Part shown: in pieces, positions 32,201 to 42,280 of the stretch
Numbering within the stretch: the stretch's first letter is position 1
How the letters are laid out: every line of letters starts with the position of its first letter
From: Pseudomonas benzenivorans
GTDB taxonomy: Bacteria; Pseudomonadota; Gammaproteobacteria; Pseudomonadales; Pseudomonadaceae
Length of the DNA: 64,000 bases
Direction of reading: 5' to 3'
Assembly (NCBI RefSeq): GCF_900100495.1
Contig: NZ_FNCT01000004.1
Coordinates: forward strand, 62,001-126,000
Notes under the pieces: model-generated
What the model saw: only the letters and a program-made list of their open reading frames with translations
Databases searched by the model: none
Told to the model about the DNA's origin: nothing
Translations under genes and position numbers: made by a program

Positions 32201-32658
32201 GCAAGTTCGCCCAGGGCCTGACCCTCGATCACCTGGTCTACCTGGCCAACCGGCAACTCGAACGCCTGCATGGCCGCTACCAGCTGGCGCGCAAGGGCAG
32301 CGGCGAGCTGGAGCTGGAGGTGATCGACACCTGGCAGGCCGATGTCGCCCGCGACACCAAGACCCTCTCCGGCGGCGAAAGCTTCCTGGTCAGCCTGGCC
32401 CTGGCCCTGGCGCTGTCCGACCTGGTCAGCCACAAGACCAGCATCGACTCGCTGTTCCTCGACGAAGGCTTCGGCACCCTCGACGGCGAAACCCTGGAAA
32501 TCGCCCTGGACGCCCTCGACAGCCTGAATGCCAGCGGCAAGATGATCGGCGTGATCAGCCATGTGGAAGCGATGAAGGAGCGGATACCGGTGCAACTGAA
32601 AGTGCACAAGGGCGTGGGCATGGGCTACAGCGGGCTGGACCGGCGCTTTGCGGTTTGA
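29239..32658 (+). CDS. sbcC: Exonuclease subunit SbcC
   Basis: A 1139-residue SMC-like ATPase. An N-terminal ATP head carries Walker [15 protein letters not shown] (about residues 35-48). Long Gln/Glu/Ala-rich coiled coils follow, with a zinc hook CPLC at about residues 548-551. A second coiled coil leads to the C-terminal head with signature [19 protein letters not shown], Walker [13 protein letters not shown] and the end [15 protein letters not shown]. It dimerises with SbcD for DNA-end processing. The start codon overlaps the sbcD stop (ATGA). The coiled-coil part is extremely Gln-rich, which reads as repetitive CAG-type DNA. Confidence 0.93.
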   Translation: MKILSLRLKNLNSLKGEWKIDFTAEPFKDNGLFAITGPTGAGKTTLLDAICLALYHRTPRMNSVSASANELMTRHTGDCLAEVEFEVKGARYRAFWSQRRARDKADGALQAPKVELAAADGQILTDKINEKLRETERLTGLDFERFTKSMLLAQGGFAAFLEAGANQRAELLEELTGTDIYGQISQRVFEQTREVKVALDQLRARAEGVELLTEEQRSELQGEAERLGVEDSRLHAEQAELQRQRQWRDDLAKAHSQQQGATVAEQHAQEQLQAAQAQLAQLAASEPAARLQPIHRDWQQAQQAVRQSEQALQQTRAEQQQAAQRIGECLWQAHQFSQQLLGERQQARDRLAAQRQQLESRLAEQAQHGRLGEQLGAWRSQFAARQQLAADLDQLGSRKQQAEQAAQALKAQQTQQTAQLSGEQARLLEAQRAEGEQQRQLDGLLAGRSEAALRERWQLLHRHSGLLVQLKQLAASRQQLAEQQAQLDVTLSELHGQHAAKDAEVTALRVRYKEVQQQVRDQEKLLAQEQRIQDLESYRAQLQEGEACPLCGSHQHPAIAAYQALDVSATQQTLLAKKAELETLSGSGQRLASELATLASQLEQHRQQLQRSQQEHSQQGERWQQLTAQLGSALADAAALAEYERQQAAELDAIQRSLEQLDRLKTAYEGARTTRQQLEQSCAAVQQQQALASQQLQHQDSQLAEFATRLEQLQRQRSEHDRSLSEELAAFGYSLPSDGPAWLREREVEWQGWQQAQQQRQQLEGEQRELEHALGVARELHGNWQQRWAALQQAEPAALAAVADPLAALQQAEAQLSQEHGRQQQLQGTQQTQAQRLSQDQHDLQARAQQWAAALAASPFGDEGAFQAALLDEPQRSALIQLKQRLDKSLAEAQALKTAADRQLAALQANPASELEREQLEERLQRLGAELKTLTQRQGEIRAQLQGDEARRLSQQALFAGIKAQQGEYELWQQLNSLIGSADGAKYRKFAQGLTLDHLVYLANRQLERLHGRYQLARKGSGELELEVIDTWQADVARDTKTLSGGESFLVSLALALALSDLVSHKTSIDSLFLDEGFGTLDGETLEIALDALDSLNASGKMIGVISHVEAMKERIPVQLKVHKGVGMGYSGLDRRFAV

Positions 32659-32757
32659 CCCAGCAGCGCCTGGTCGGTGGCCTGGCGCTACCTATGCTGG
32701 CCCGCCGCGCCGGGAGAGAACGGGGCCTTGGCGTCGCCAGGGCTGTTCAGTCGTAGC

Positions 32758-33570
32758 ATGGTCATGGAGCATCACACCTTGCCGAAGGCGCTTATCAGCT
32801 TGGCATTTCTCTGTCTGTTGCCTGCCGGGGTTCTGGCCGATCGAGCGGAAACGCCAGAACTGACGTTTTGCTACGAGGATCGGGACTCCTACCCCTGGGT
32901 GATGACCGACGGGACCGGGCTCAACCTGGAGTTGCTCGGCCTGGTGGCGCAGGCGTTGCCCTTGCGCTTCAGCTATGTCCCCGTGCCATGGCGGCGTTGC
33001 CTGGCCGGGCTGGAGCAGGGCGCCTACGATGGCGCTTTCGCCGCCAGCTTCAAGAGCGAGCGCCTGCGCCTCGGCCGTTATCCACTGGATGGCGCTGGCC
33101 GTCTGGACCCGAGCAAGCGCCTGCATACCTCGAGCTATGCCTTGTATCGGCGCACGGGCAGTGCGGTGGGTTGGGATGGCCGGCAATTTCAGCGGCTAAG
33201 CGGACGGGTCGGCTCGCTGAGCGGCTTTTCCATCGTCGACTTCCTCCATGGCCACGGCGTGGCGGTGGATGAAACCAGCCGCGATCCGCTGGCGCTGCTG
33301 CAGATGCTCGAGCACGGGCGCATCGAGGCGGCGGCGCTGCAAAGTCTGCGCGCCGATTTCGTCCTGCAGGCGAATCCGCAGCTGATGGCGCGGATCGAAA
33401 AGGTCGAAGTGCCGCTCGAGGAGAAGGCCTATTACCTGATGCTGTCCAACGCCCTGCTGGCCAGCGATCCGGCCCTGGCTGCGGCGATCTGGCGCGAGAT
33501 AGAACACTGGCGGGAATCGGCGGCCTACCGCGAGCGGGTGCAAGCGTTTCTGGCCAGCCCGGTGAAGTGA
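32758..33570 (+). CDS. Periplasmic solute-binding-like protein (SBP family 3)
   Basis: A 270-residue secreted protein resembling amino-acid binding proteins. A signal peptide (ALISLAFLCLLPAGVLA) is followed by ELTFCYEDRDSYPWVMTDGTGLNLELLGLVAQAL and VPWRRCLAGLEQGAYDGAFAASFKSERL, the typical first-lobe pattern. A second-lobe half includes RVGSLSGFSIVDFLHGHG. No permease or ATPase gene adjoins it, so it is an orphan. In Pseudomonas such orphans can be sensory or serve other transporters. ATG at 32758 or 32764 are both possible starts. Confidence 0.8.
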   Translation: MVMEHHTLPKALISLAFLCLLPAGVLADRAETPELTFCYEDRDSYPWVMTDGTGLNLELLGLVAQALPLRFSYVPVPWRRCLAGLEQGAYDGAFAASFKSERLRLGRYPLDGAGRLDPSKRLHTSSYALYRRTGSAVGWDGRQFQRLSGRVGSLSGFSIVDFLHGHGVAVDETSRDPLALLQMLEHGRIEAAALQSLRADFVLQANPQLMARIEKVEVPLEEKAYYLMLSNALLASDPALAAAIWREIEHWRESAAYRERVQAFLASPVK

Positions 33571-33710
33571 TGCGCAGGGGCTCACCGCCGGCGCGCTGGC
33601 TTGGTTTGTCGGCGGTGCCGGCGGCATACTCCCGGTCATGCCCGATTCGGCCGTGCAGTGCCGGAAATGCCCAGGTTCGAATAGCCAATCCATTCGCCGC
33701 AGGATCGCCC

Positions 33711-34136
33711 GTGATAGCCGCACTTCTAGTCAACAGCCTGATCGTGATAGTCGCGGTCATCATCCACTACGAATTCCTGTACCGGCTGACGCTGCTGGTG
33801 CCACGACTGAAGATTCGCCATCGTTTCAGGATAGTGCTGGGGGTGTGTGGCGCGCTGCTCGCCCATGCGGTCGAGGTATGGGTCTTCGCGCTCGCCTACT
33901 TCCTCATGCAGCGAAGCAGTGGCTGGGGGCGCCTGGAAGGCAACTCCGATGGCAGCCTGCTGGATTGTGTGTATTTTTCGTTCACCACCTTTACCACCCT
34001 GGGCTTCGGCGATATCCACCCAACCGGCAATCTGCGCTATCTGACCGGGATCGAAGCGCTCACCGGGCTGGTGCTGATCACCTGGACCGCTTCGTTCCTG
34101 TTCGTGGAAATGCAGCGCTACTGGAAATCCAAATAG
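33711..34136 (+). CDS. Small two-TM ion channel protein
   Basis: A 141-residue membrane protein of the ion channel 2 type. Helix 1 lies at the N-terminus (IAALLVNSLIVIVAVIIHYEFL), a second helix near VCGALLAHAVEVWVFALAYFL, and the pore region SLLDCVYFSFTTFTTLGFGD carries the selectivity-filter motif TLGFGD. The last helix is ALTGLVLITWTASFLFVEM. The usual K+ filter is TVGYGD; GFGD occurs in some family members. GTG at 33711 is chosen for an AGGA ribosome site 7 bases upstream. Ion and gating unknown. Confidence 0.78.
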   Translation: MIAALLVNSLIVIVAVIIHYEFLYRLTLLVPRLKIRHRFRIVLGVCGALLAHAVEVWVFALAYFLMQRSSGWGRLEGNSDGSLLDCVYFSFTTFTTLGFGDIHPTGNLRYLTGIEALTGLVLITWTASFLFVEMQRYWKSK

Positions 34137-34394
34137 CCGAGGTCCCGCCCGACCTGACCGCGCCGGCCGAGCGCTGACCCAACATAGCCTGGCGGTCGCT
34201 CGGAGCCTGCATGCCCGGGGTGTCGCGCCGCCGCCGTTGCCGAGCCGGCAGGCTTGTGCAGCGGGTTTATCGCAGGCTGCCCGTTCCCCGCCGGCCTCGG
34301 CGCGATTAGAGTGCTGCATCGCGATCGAGCCGCGTCGACCAATGCGCTGATCGACGCCGCGTCATCACACCAATCCGTGCTATTTGGGGAACGC

Positions 34395-35639
34395 ATGGCT
34401 ATCACTTCATGGCTGGTGCTGGGGCTGTTCGTCTTGACCTACCTGGGCATGGCCGCGGGCGGCATCGGCGGGCTGCGCGTCGACCGTAGCTGGATCGCCG
34501 GTTGTGCCGCGGTATTGCTGCTGGCCGGCGGTGCGCAGACGCCCGGCGAGGCGGCCAGCCATCTGGATGCCGGCGCGATCTTGCTGCTGCTGGCGTTGAT
34601 GCTGATTTCCGCGCAGTTCGACTTCTCCGGGGTCTACGCCTGGCTCAACGCGCAACTCAGCCACTACGCCCAGCGTCCGCCGTTGCTGTTGTTCGGCGTG
34701 GTGCTGCTGGGCGGCGTGCTGTCGGCGGTGCTGGTCAACGATATCGTCGCCTTCGCCCTGACCCCGCTGCTGTGCCACAGCTTGCTGGCGCGCGGGCTCG
34801 AGCCACGGCCGTTTCTGCTCGCCCTGGCGCTGTCGTGCAACGCCGGTTCTTGCGCCAGCTTGATCGGCAACCCGCAGAACATCCTGATCGGCCAGGGCGG
34901 CGGCCTGGATTTCTGGTCGTTCAGTTTCATTGCCGGGCCGCCGGCATTGGCCGCGCTGGCGATCACCTATGCCTGCATCTGGTGGCAATGGCGCCGGCGC
35001 TGGGGGGTGGCCAAGCCGCTGGTGGTCGAGGAAACCCCGGTGGAACGGATCTACGGCGCGCACAGCTACCTCAAGCCGCTGCTGGCCACGCTGGTGCTGC
35101 TCGGGCTGTTTTCCACCGGCATGCCGCGGGAGATTTCCGCGCTGCTGGTCGCCGCCCTGGTGATGGTCTCGCGCCGGGTGGACAGCCGCGACTACGTGCA
35201 CAAGGTCGACTGGAACCTGTTGCTGCTGTTCGCCGGGCTGTTCGTGGTGACCGGCGCCGCCCTGGAGCTGCCGGAAGTGGCCGGCGTGGCGGCGCGCCTG
35301 GCCGAATACGGGCTGTTGCCGCAAGGGGTGCTGTTGCTGGCGACGTCTTCGCTGCTGGCCAGCAACCTGATCGGCAACGTGCCCTTCGTGGTGTTGCTGC
35401 TGGGCTTCCTGCCGGAGGCCTCGCCGTCGCTGCTGGTCGGCCTGGCGGTGATGTCGACCCTGGCCGGCAACCTGCTGCTGATCGGCAGCGTGGTCAACCT
35501 GATCGTCGCCGAAAGCGCCCGGCGCCAGGGCGTGCCGCTGAGTTTCGTCGACTTCGCCCGCAGCGGCTTCCCGGTGACGCTGCTGAGCATGACCGCCGCC
35601 GGGCTGTGGCTGGGCCTGGGTGGTTGGCTGCCCTGGTAG
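34395..35639 (+). CDS. Anion transporter-like membrane protein (CitMHS/ArsB superfamily)
   Basis: A 414-residue inner-membrane protein with about 11 hydrophobic helices, of the ion-transporter superfamily that includes ArsB, CitMHS and NhaD. Two similar halves each hold a family-like asparagine/serine-rich loop: AVLVNDIVAFALTPLLC, then CNAGSCASLIGNPQNILIGQ, and later SSLLASNLIGNVPFVVLLLG with STLAGNLLLIGSVVNLIVAESA. The substrate is not readable; an organic or inorganic anion is likely. GGGGAA upstream supports ATG at 34395. About 250 bases before it show no gene. Confidence 0.82.
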   Translation: MAITSWLVLGLFVLTYLGMAAGGIGGLRVDRSWIAGCAAVLLLAGGAQTPGEAASHLDAGAILLLLALMLISAQFDFSGVYAWLNAQLSHYAQRPPLLLFGVVLLGGVLSAVLVNDIVAFALTPLLCHSLLARGLEPRPFLLALALSCNAGSCASLIGNPQNILIGQGGGLDFWSFSFIAGPPALAALAITYACIWWQWRRRWGVAKPLVVEETPVERIYGAHSYLKPLLATLVLLGLFSTGMPREISALLVAALVMVSRRVDSRDYVHKVDWNLLLLFAGLFVVTGAALELPEVAGVAARLAEYGLLPQGVLLLATSSLLASNLIGNVPFVVLLLGFLPEASPSLLVGLAVMSTLAGNLLLIGSVVNLIVAESARRQGVPLSFVDFARSGFPVTLLSMTAAGLWLGLGGWLPW

Positions 35640-35648
35640 CGCCGTTTG

Positions 35649-35711
35649 CAGGAGCCAGCTTGCTGGCGATCATCGGGCTCAACAGCGCATCGCCGGCAAG
35701 CTGGCTCTACA
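35649..35711. repeat. REP-like palindrome (GCCAGCTTGCTGGC type)
   Basis: The arms, which contain GCCAGCTTGCTGGCGAT (35654-35670) and ATCGCCGGCAAGCTGGCT (35689-35706), pair imperfectly around a short central loop. Such sequences are dispersed REP elements in Pseudomonas. It lies between the convergent anion transporter and rlmF genes. Confidence 0.75.
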
Positions 35712-35719
35712 GGTCCCGG

Positions 35720-36712
35720 TTATTTCCAGCGTTGTTGCCGCCATTCCTGTTGCTGCTCGGCGCTGAGGAAGGTCCAGGCGACGAAACGGCTCTGCTTCTG
35801 GCCCTGGGCCATTTCCACGGTGCGCACGTCCAGTGCGCCGGCTTTTTTCAACGCGCTATAAACACCGGGCAGGTTGCTCGCCTTGGAGATCAGCGTGCTG
35901 AACCACAGCACCTGCTGCGCGTGCTGCGCACTCTCCCTGACCAGGCGGGCGACGAAGGCCGCCTCGCCGCCCTGGCACCACAGTTCGGCGGCCTGGCCAC
36001 CGAAATTCAGCACCGGCAGTTTGCGCTTGGGGTCGAGCTTGCCCAGGTTGCGCCACTTGCGCTTGCTGCCGCTGGCCGCCTCGTTGGCCGAGGCGTGGAA
36101 TGGCGGGTTGCACAGGCTAAGGTCGAAGCGTTCGTCGGCCTGCAGCAGGCCGTGGAAGATGTGCTTGGCGTCGGTCTGCTGGCGCAGTTCGATGGCCTCG
36201 GCGAGGCCCGGGTTGGCCTGCACGATGGCCCTGGCCGAGGCGATGGCGCTGGCGGCGATGTCCGAACCGAGGAAGCGCCAGCCGTATTCGCGATGGCCCA
36301 GAAGCGGGTAGATGCAGTTGGCGCCGACGCCGATATCCAGCGCGCGTACCTGCGTTCCCCTGGGGATCGCGCCGCCGTTGCCGGCGGCCAGCAGGTCGGC
36401 CAGGTAATGCAGGTAGTCGGCGCGCCCGGGAATCGGCGGGCACAGGTAGTCGGCCGGAATGTCCCAGTGCTCGATGCCGTAGAACTGCTTGAGCAGGGCG
36501 CGGTTGAACACCTTGACCGCCGCCGGGTCGGCGAAGTCGATGCTCTGCTTGCCGTACGGGTTGAGGATGACGAACGCGGCCAGCTCCGGGCTGGTCTCGA
36601 TCAGTGCGGGGAAGTCATAGCGGCCCTGGTGGCGATTGCGCGGGTGCAACTGGCCCTTGTCGGCTGGCGCGGCGGGTTGGGGCGGTGCAGGGCGTGACGG
36701 TCGGCGAGGCAT
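35720..36712 (-). CDS. rlmF: 23S rRNA (adenine(1618)-N6)-methyltransferase RlmF
   Basis: A 330-residue SAM-dependent rRNA methyltransferase, single-domain type. The family start [17 protein letters not shown] lies near residue 20, followed by [17 protein letters not shown] (SAM motif I) and the catalytic [13 protein letters not shown]. Later come [21 protein letters not shown] and the C-terminal AWTFL. ATG at 36712 (MPRRPSRP) is chosen since it fits RlmF starts; a GTG 14 codons upstream is in frame but has no ribosome site either. It lies 58 nt after the TVP38-type gene on the same strand. Confidence 0.9.
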   Translation of the reverse strand: MPRRPSRPAPPQPAAPADKGQLHPRNRHQGRYDFPALIETSPELAAFVILNPYGKQSIDFADPAAVKVFNRALLKQFYGIEHWDIPADYLCPPIPGRADYLHYLADLLAAGNGGAIPRGTQVRALDIGVGANCIYPLLGHREYGWRFLGSDIAASAIASARAIVQANPGLAEAIELRQQTDAKHIFHGLLQADERFDLSLCNPPFHASANEAASGSKRKWRNLGKLDPKRKLPVLNFGGQAAELWCQGGEAAFVARLVRESAQHAQQVLWFSTLISKASNLPGVYSALKKAGALDVRTVEMAQGQKQSRFVAWTFLSAEQQQEWRQQRWK

Positions 36713-36770
36713 GGCAATCTGCGCGGGTAACGAAAGGGCCGAGGCATTATTCACAATGAGGGGGTTCTGG

Positions 36771-37331
36771 CTAGCCGATCTTCAGCCACAGCGCCAGGTA
36801 ATCGAAGAACAGGCAGTACAGGGCGATCGGCAGTGGCAGGCCGAGCAGGCTGCCGAGCAGGTAGGTGCGAAAGCGCACGCCGGACAGGGCGAGGGTGTAG
36901 TTCAGCGCCGGCACGGTCTGGAACAGCATGCGCAGGGCGATGATGCTGGCCAGCGGATGGCGGTCGAGGCCGGCCAGCAGACGTTGCGCCAGGCGGCTGT
37001 CCAGTTCGCGCAGGGCGTTGCCGCCAAGGTAGCGGATGGTGAAGAAGGTGAACACGCACGAGGCGATGGCGGCCAGGTAGGTGGCGATGCCGCCGTAGAC
37101 GCGGCCCAGCGCCAGCACCGCGGCGGCGAGGAAGATCCAGCCGGGGATCTGGATCAGGTTGCCCAGGGCGAACAGCAGGATGAACAGCAGCAGGCCGATG
37201 ACCGGGTGCATCAGGATCAGCTCCTGCAGGGACTCCAGACTGAACCGCGCGCGAATGCCCAGCACCTCGAACAAGGCGAACAGGCCCAGCAGGAACAGGA
37301 TCACCAGCAACAGTCGGTGCGAGCTGCGCAT
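36771..37331 (-). CDS. TVP38/TMEM64 (DedA-like) membrane protein
   Basis: A 186-residue inner-membrane protein of the TVP38/TMEM64 group. Visible features are an N-terminal helix ([19 protein letters not shown]), a helix with [24 protein letters not shown], then [18 protein letters not shown], the Arg-containing family motif region [25 protein letters not shown], and a last helix. The group is linked to lipid scrambling or membrane homeostasis. ATG at 37331 (MRSSHR) is preferred; 27 further in-frame codons upstream come from a repeat element and are not protein. Confidence 0.85.
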   Translation of the reverse strand: MRSSHRLLLVILFLLGLFALFEVLGIRARFSLESLQELILMHPVIGLLLFILLFALGNLIQIPGWIFLAAAVLALGRVYGGIATYLAAIASCVFTFFTIRYLGGNALRELDSRLAQRLLAGLDRHPLASIIALRMLFQTVPALNYTLALSGVRFRTYLLGSLLGLPLPIALYCLFFDYLALWLKIG

Positions 37332-37345
37332 AGACGGTCTCAGAG

Positions 37346-37518
37346 GTTGTGAAAAAATCGAGCGCCGTAGCGAGAGCGTCTCCAGGTGTTCGCGGCAAGG
37401 CGCGCAACGCAAAAAATGGGGGAGTTTAGTGAGCTAAATGACCCCGTTTTTCGCGTGGCGCAACGCCAGCAGCGGGCGCCTGGAGGCGGTCGCAGTAGGC
37501 GCGAGTTTTTTTACAAGC
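37346..37518. repeat. Long imperfect palindromic repeat element
   Basis: End arms GTTGTGAAAAAATCGAGCGCC (37346-37366) and GGCGCGAGTTTTTTTACAAGC (37498-37518) are near-inverse copies. Inner arms CTCCAGGTG and CGCCTGGAG also pair, and the centre holds a second imperfect inverted repeat around TTTAGTGAGCTAAA. A nested palindrome of about 173 bases without coding features. I recall related sequences as dispersed intergenic elements in Pseudomonas. Confidence 0.7.
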
Positions 37519-37527
37519 GCTCACTGC

Positions 37528-37824
37528 TCAGGGATATCCGAGTATGGCCTTGATCTGCGCCAGGTGCGCGGCGATCCAGCGCGGGTCGATCGCGCCCCAG
37601 TCGCGGATCGCATAGTACCCGGCGTTATTGCGCTCGCCGGGCTGCTGCACGAACACGCAGTCGATATCCAGGTCGGCCAGCGCGGTCAGGGTGTCCTGGG
37701 CGGTGCGCCGCGGCATGCCGGTGGCCGCCATCAGCGCCGGTACGCTGCAGGCGCCGCCGCTGTCGATCAGCCAGGCCACATACAGGCGGCGGTAGAAGCT
37801 GCTCTTGGTCTTGCTGACATCCAT
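37528..37824 (-). CDS. Small winged helix-turn-helix protein
   Basis: A 98-residue protein. Residues about 10-60 look like a winged helix-turn-helix (YVAWLIDSGGACSVPALMAATGMPRRTAQDTLTAL), followed by a wing-like segment and DPRWIAAHLAQIKAILGYP. No metal or ligand site is recognised. GAGGAG lies upstream of the ATG. It follows nhaD by 53 nt on the same strand and is the last gene before a repeat element. It may regulate the antiporter or act on other targets; this is inferred only from position. Confidence 0.7.
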   Translation of the reverse strand: MDVSKTKSSFYRRLYVAWLIDSGGACSVPALMAATGMPRRTAQDTLTALADLDIDCVFVQQPGERNNAGYYAIRDWGAIDPRWIAAHLAQIKAILGYP

Positions 37825-37877
37825 CGTCTGGCGCTCCTCTGCAAGGGCCGGGTGCGCGGGCACACCCGGCGTCTGGG

Positions 37878-39257
37878 TCAGGCCAGCGTGGCGATACCGA
37901 TATAGGTCGCCGCCCCGGCCAGGTAGCCGAGCAGCGCCAGCAGGCTGATCCGCTTCAGGTACCAGATGAAGTCGATCCTCTCCATGCCCATGGCCGCCAC
38001 GCCGGCCGCCGAGCCGATGATCAGGCAGCTGCCGCCGGTGCCGGCGCAATAGGCCAGGAGTTCCCAGAAGGCACCATCTACCACGAAGTTGCCCAGCCAG
38101 GCGATTTCGCTGCCGAGTGCCGTCGCCAGGGCTTCCGGGCTGACCAGCGGGTACATCTTCATGGCACCGGCCACCAGCGGCACGTTGTCGACCACCGAGG
38201 ACAGCAGGCCGATGGCGATGTTGATGGCGTAGACGTTGCCCAGGCTGTCCTTCAGCGCGCTGGCGACCTGGGTCAGGTGGCCGGCGGTGGCCAGGCTGGA
38301 GACGGCGAGCAGGATGCCGAGGAAGAACAGCACGCTGGTGGTGTCGATCCGGCGCAGCACGCCGACCACCGAGAGCGGGTGCTTGTCTTCCTCGTTCTTG
38401 CCGCGGTGCAGCACTTCGGTGACCACCCAGAGCACGCCGAGGCCGAGGAGGATGCCCATGTACGGCGGCAGGTGGGTGACGGTCTTGAACACCGGGACGA
38501 ACAACAGCGCGCCGATGCCGAGAACGAATACCAGGTTGCGCTCGAACGGGGTGGTCGGGTCGCGGCGTTCCTCTTTGAGCGGCTTCACCACCGGGCGCTC
38601 GAATTCGCCCTTCATGGTCAGGCTGAGGAAGATCAGCGGCACCAGCAGGCACACCAGGCTGGGGAGGAACAATTGGGCGACGATGCCGCTGGTGGTGATC
38701 TGGTTGCCGATCCACAGCATGGTGGTGGTCACGTCGCCGATCGGCGACCAGGCGCCGCCGGCGTTGGCGGCGATCACCACGATGCCGGCGTAGAACCAGC
38801 GCTCGTGCTGTTCCTTGACCAGTTTGCGCAGCAGGGAAACCATGACGATGGTGGTGGTCAGGTTGTCCAGTGCCGCGGAGAGGAAGAAGGTGATGAAGCC
38901 GATCATCCACAGCAGGTGTACACGTTTGCTGGTGCGGATGCGGTCGGTGATGACCTTGAAACCTTCATGGGCGTCGATCAGCTCGACGATGGTCATGGCA
39001 CCCATCAGGAAGAACAGGATCTCGGAGATCTCCCCGAGGTGATGGCGCAGTTCCTCGGTCACATGGTGGGTGTTATCGAAGGCGCCCGCGGTGCCTGTGC
39101 CGATCAGCGGCAGGATGACATCGGCACCGAGGATCAACAGGGTCCAACAGAGTACCGCGGTGAGGATGGCCGAGGCGGCCTTGTCGATCCTGAGCGGGTG
39201 TTCCAGGGCTATGCAGAGATAGCCGGCGACGAAGATCAAAGCCATTAGTGCATACAT
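37878..39257 (-). CDS. nhaD: Na+/H+ antiporter NhaD
   Basis: A 459-residue inner-membrane antiporter of the NhaD type, which exchanges cytoplasmic Na+ or Li+ for H+. About 12 hydrophobic helices are present. Family stretches include LGEISEILFFLMGAMTIVELIDAHEGF, FITFFLSAALDNLTTTIVMV, AANAGGAWSPIGDVTTTMLW, LSSVVDNVPLVAGAMKMY and CAGTGGSCLIIGSAAGVAAMG. Charged residues in helices (DNLTT, GDVTT, VDNVP) match the expected ion-binding sites. It heads a two-gene unit with a winged-helix gene. Promoter in the 110 bases before the ATG. Confidence 0.9.
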   Translation of the reverse strand: MYALMALIFVAGYLCIALEHPLRIDKAASAILTAVLCWTLLILGADVILPLIGTGTAGAFDNTHHVTEELRHHLGEISEILFFLMGAMTIVELIDAHEGFKVITDRIRTSKRVHLLWMIGFITFFLSAALDNLTTTIVMVSLLRKLVKEQHERWFYAGIVVIAANAGGAWSPIGDVTTTMLWIGNQITTSGIVAQLFLPSLVCLLVPLIFLSLTMKGEFERPVVKPLKEERRDPTTPFERNLVFVLGIGALLFVPVFKTVTHLPPYMGILLGLGVLWVVTEVLHRGKNEEDKHPLSVVGVLRRIDTTSVLFFLGILLAVSSLATAGHLTQVASALKDSLGNVYAINIAIGLLSSVVDNVPLVAGAMKMYPLVSPEALATALGSEIAWLGNFVVDGAFWELLAYCAGTGGSCLIIGSAAGVAAMGMERIDFIWYLKRISLLALLGYLAGAATYIGIATLA

Positions 39258-39372
39258 GAAGTCATTCCGTAGCTGTTATTGTTTTCGTCCAGCGAGCCTT
39301 GACCCGCGTGACGCTGTGGAAAATCCGCGCCAGCCTGCCTGATGCCGTTGCCAGGGGCGTTGATGGCGAACA

Positions 39373-39404
39373 AGAAAAAGCCCGCGATCTTGCGATGGCG
39401 GGCT
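39373..39404 (-). terminator. Rho-independent terminator of valS
   Basis: On the minus strand AGCCCGC (39398-39404) pairs with GCGGGCT (39379-39385), followed by a T-rich tail (39373-39378). It lies just after the valS stop codon. Confidence 0.8.
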
Positions 39405-39415
39405 CTGTTCAGCGG

Positions 39416-42280
39416 TTACAAATTGGCGATGCGCTCGCGCTGCTCGGCGAGCTTGCCCAGGGCCTGCTCGGCCTCGGCCAGTTTGGCCCGCTCCTTGTCG
39501 AGTACCTCGGCCGGCGCCTTGGCGACGAAGCCTTGATTGCTCAGCTTGCCGCCGACCCGCTTGACCTCGCCGTCCAAACGCTGGATTTCCTTGTCCAGGC
39601 GCGCCAGTTCGGCATCCTTGTCGATCAACCCGGCCATCGGCACCAGCACTTGCATGTCGCCGACCAGGGCGGTGGCGGACATCGGCGCGTCTTCGCCGGC
39701 CTCCAGCACCCGCACCGACTCCAGCTTGGCCAGCTTGTTCAGCAGCGGCGCGTTGTCGGCCAGGCGGCGGCGGTCTTCATCATTGGCGTTGGCCAGGATG
39801 ATGTCGATGCGCTTGGCCATGGAGATCTTCATCTCGCCGCGGATCTGCCGCAGGCCGAGCATCAGCGCCTTGACCCAGGCGATATCGCCTTCGGCGGCGG
39901 CGTCGATGCGCGCCTCGTTGGCCACTGGCCAGGGCTGCAACATGATGGTGTCGCCACGTCGCCCACCTTGAAGGCAACCGGCCTGGGCCTTGATCCGCTG
40001 CCAAATCTCTTCGGTGATGAACGGCATGAACGGATGGGCCAGGCGCAGCGCCACTTCCAACACGCGGATCAGCGTGCGGCGGGTGCCGCGCTGGCGTTCG
40101 GGCGAGGCGTGCTCGTCCCACAGCACCGGCTTGACCAGCTCCAGGTACCAGGCGCAGTACTCGTCCCAGATAAACTCATACAAGGCTTGTGCCGCCAGGT
40201 CGAAGCGGAAGGCGTCGAGCTGGCGGGTGACCTCGGCCTCGGTGCGCTGCAGGGCGGAGATGATCCAGCGGTCCACCGCGGACAGTTCGACGGGCTCGCC
40301 GTTCACGCCGGTGTCCTGGCCATCGGTGTTCTCGAGGACGAAGTTGGCGGCGTTCCAGATCTTGTTGCAGAAGTTGCGGTAGCCCTCGACGCGGCCCATG
40401 TCGAACTTGACGTCGCGGCCGGTGGAGGCCAATGCCAGGTTGGTGAAGCGCAGGGCGTCGGTGCCGTAGGCGGCGATGCCCTCGGGGAACTCGGCGCGGG
40501 TCTGCTTGGCGATCTTCTCGGCCAGCTTGGGCTGCATCATGCCGCTGGTGCGCTTGGCCACCAGGGATTCCAGGTCGATGCCGTCGACTATGTCCAGCGG
40601 GTCGAGCACGTTGCCCTTGGACTTGGACATCTTGTGGCCCTGGCTGTCACGCACCAGGCCGTGCACGTAGACGGTCTTGAACGGAACCTGCGGGCTGCCG
40701 TCGGCGTTCTTCACCAGGTGCAGGGACAGCATGATCATCCGTGCGACCCAGAAGAAGATGATGTCGAAGCCGGTGACCAGCACGTCGGTGGGGTGGAAGG
40801 TCTTCAGCGCCTCGGTCTGCTGCGGCCAGCCGAGGGTGGAGAAGGTCCACAGGCCGGAGCTGAACCAGGTGTCCAGCACGTCTTCGTCCTGGCGCAGCGG
40901 CTGGTCGCCCAGGTTGTGCTTGGCGCGGACCTCCGCCTCGTCACGGCCCACATAGACATTGCCGGCCTCGTCGTACCAGGCCGGGATGCGGTGGCCCCAC
41001 CACAGCTGGCGGCTGATGCACCAGTCCTGGATGTCGCGCATCCAGCTGAAGTACATGTTCTCGTACTGCTTGGGCACGAACTGGATCGAGCCGTCTTCCA
41101 CGGCCTTGATCGCCGGCTCGGCCAGCGGCTTGGTGGAGACGTACCACTGGTCGGTCAGCCAGGGTTCGATGACGGTGCCGGAGCGGTCGCCTTTCGGCAC
41201 TTTCAGCGCGTGTTCGTCGATCTTCTCCAGCAGGCCGGCGGCGTCGAAGGCGGCGACGATCTGCTTGCGCGCCTCGAAGCGGTCCAGGCCGGCATACTCG
41301 GCCGGCAGGCGGCCATCGACGGCGCTGTTGACGCTGCCGTCGATGTTGAACACCTGGGCGGTTCCCAGCACCGCGGCGTCCTTGTCGAAGATGTTGAGCA
41401 GCGGCAGGTTGTGGCGCTTGCCCACTTCGTAGTCGTTGAAGTCGTGGGCCGGGGTGATCTTCACGCAGCCGCTGCCGAACTCGGGATCGCAGTAGTCGTC
41501 GCCGACGATCGGGATGCGCCGGCCCACCAGCGGCAGCTCGACGAAGGTGCCGATCAGGCTCTTGTAGCGCTCGTCTTCCGGGTGCACGGCGACGGCTGCG
41601 TCACCGAGCATGGTCTCCGGGCGGGTGGTGGCGACTATCAGGTAGTCCTTGCCGTCACTGGTCCGGTGACCGTCGGCCAGCGGGTAACGCAGGTGCCAGA
41701 GGTTGCCTTTCTCGTCATGGTTCTCCACCTCGAGGTCGGAAATCGCGGTGTGGAACTTGGTGTCCCAGTTGACCAGGCGCTTGCCGCGGTAGATCAGGCC
41801 GTCTTCATGCAGGCGGACGAAGGCTTCCTTGACCGCCTCCGACAGGCCGTCGTCCATGGTGAAGCGCTCGCGCGACCAGTCCACCGAACTGCCGAGGCGG
41901 CGGATCTGCCGGGTGATGGTGCCGCCGGACTCTTCCTTCCACTCCCAGACCTTCTCGAGGAACTTGTCGCGGCCGAGGTCGTGGCGGCTGATGCCCTGGG
42001 CCGCCAGCTGGCGTTCCACCACCATCTGCGTGGCGATCCCGGCGTGGTCGGTGCCCGGTTGCCACAGGGTGTTGCGGCCCTGCATGCGGCGGAAGCGGAT
42101 CAGCGCGTCCATGATCGAGTTGTTGAAGCCATGGCCCATGTGCAGGCTGCCGGTGACGTTCGGCGGCGGGATCATGATGCTGTAGGGCTCACCCGAACCC
42201 TGCGGGGCGAAATAATTGTTCGCCTCCCAGTTCTGGTACAGGGCGGTTTCAATGGCATGCGGCTGGTAGGTCTTGTCCAT
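39416..42280 (-). CDS. valS: Valyl-tRNA synthetase
   Basis: A 954-residue class I aminoacyl-tRNA synthetase that charges tRNA-Val. HIGH-type motif [14 protein letters not shown] near residue 42-55, the editing domain in the middle ([24 protein letters not shown]), and the KMSKS motif [13 protein letters not shown]. The anticodon-binding domain is followed by a C-terminal coiled coil ([17 protein letters not shown] to the end), typical of bacterial ValS. Start at [11 protein letters not shown]; in-frame sequence upstream is non-coding repeat. Full-length and intact. Confidence 0.96.
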   Translation of the reverse strand: MDKTYQPHAIETALYQNWEANNYFAPQGSGEPYSIMIPPPNVTGSLHMGHGFNNSIMDALIRFRRMQGRNTLWQPGTDHAGIATQMVVERQLAAQGISRHDLGRDKFLEKVWEWKEESGGTITRQIRRLGSSVDWSRERFTMDDGLSEAVKEAFVRLHEDGLIYRGKRLVNWDTKFHTAISDLEVENHDEKGNLWHLRYPLADGHRTSDGKDYLIVATTRPETMLGDAAVAVHPEDERYKSLIGTFVELPLVGRRIPIVGDDYCDPEFGSGCVKITPAHDFNDYEVGKRHNLPLLNIFDKDAAVLGTAQVFNIDGSVNSAVDGRLPAEYAGLDRFEARKQIVAAFDAAGLLEKIDEHALKVPKGDRSGTVIEPWLTDQWYVSTKPLAEPAIKAVEDGSIQFVPKQYENMYFSWMRDIQDWCISRQLWWGHRIPAWYDEAGNVYVGRDEAEVRAKHNLGDQPLRQDEDVLDTWFSSGLWTFSTLGWPQQTEALKTFHPTDVLVTGFDIIFFWVARMIMLSLHLVKNADGSPQVPFKTVYVHGLVRDSQGHKMSKSKGNVLDPLDIVDGIDLESLVAKRTSGMMQPKLAEKIAKQTRAEFPEGIAAYGTDALRFTNLALASTGRDVKFDMGRVEGYRNFCNKIWNAANFVLENTDGQDTGVNGEPVELSAVDRWIISALQRTEAEVTRQLDAFRFDLAAQALYEFIWDEYCAWYLELVKPVLWDEHASPERQRGTRRTLIRVLEVALRLAHPFMPFITEEIWQRIKAQAGCLQGGRRGDTIMLQPWPVANEARIDAAAEGDIAWVKALMLGLRQIRGEMKISMAKRIDIILANANDEDRRRLADNAPLLNKLAKLESVRVLEAGEDAPMSATALVGDMQVLVPMAGLIDKDAELARLDKEIQRLDGEVKRVGGKLSNQGFVAKAPAEVLDKERAKLAEAEQALGKLAEQRERIANL

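Noticed and set aside
29239..32658. Apparent CAG-rich repeat DNA in the middle of sbcC
   Set aside because: It encodes the Gln/Ala-rich coiled coils of SbcC; frame is intact and repeats are irregular, so it is not a separate repeat or CRISPR.
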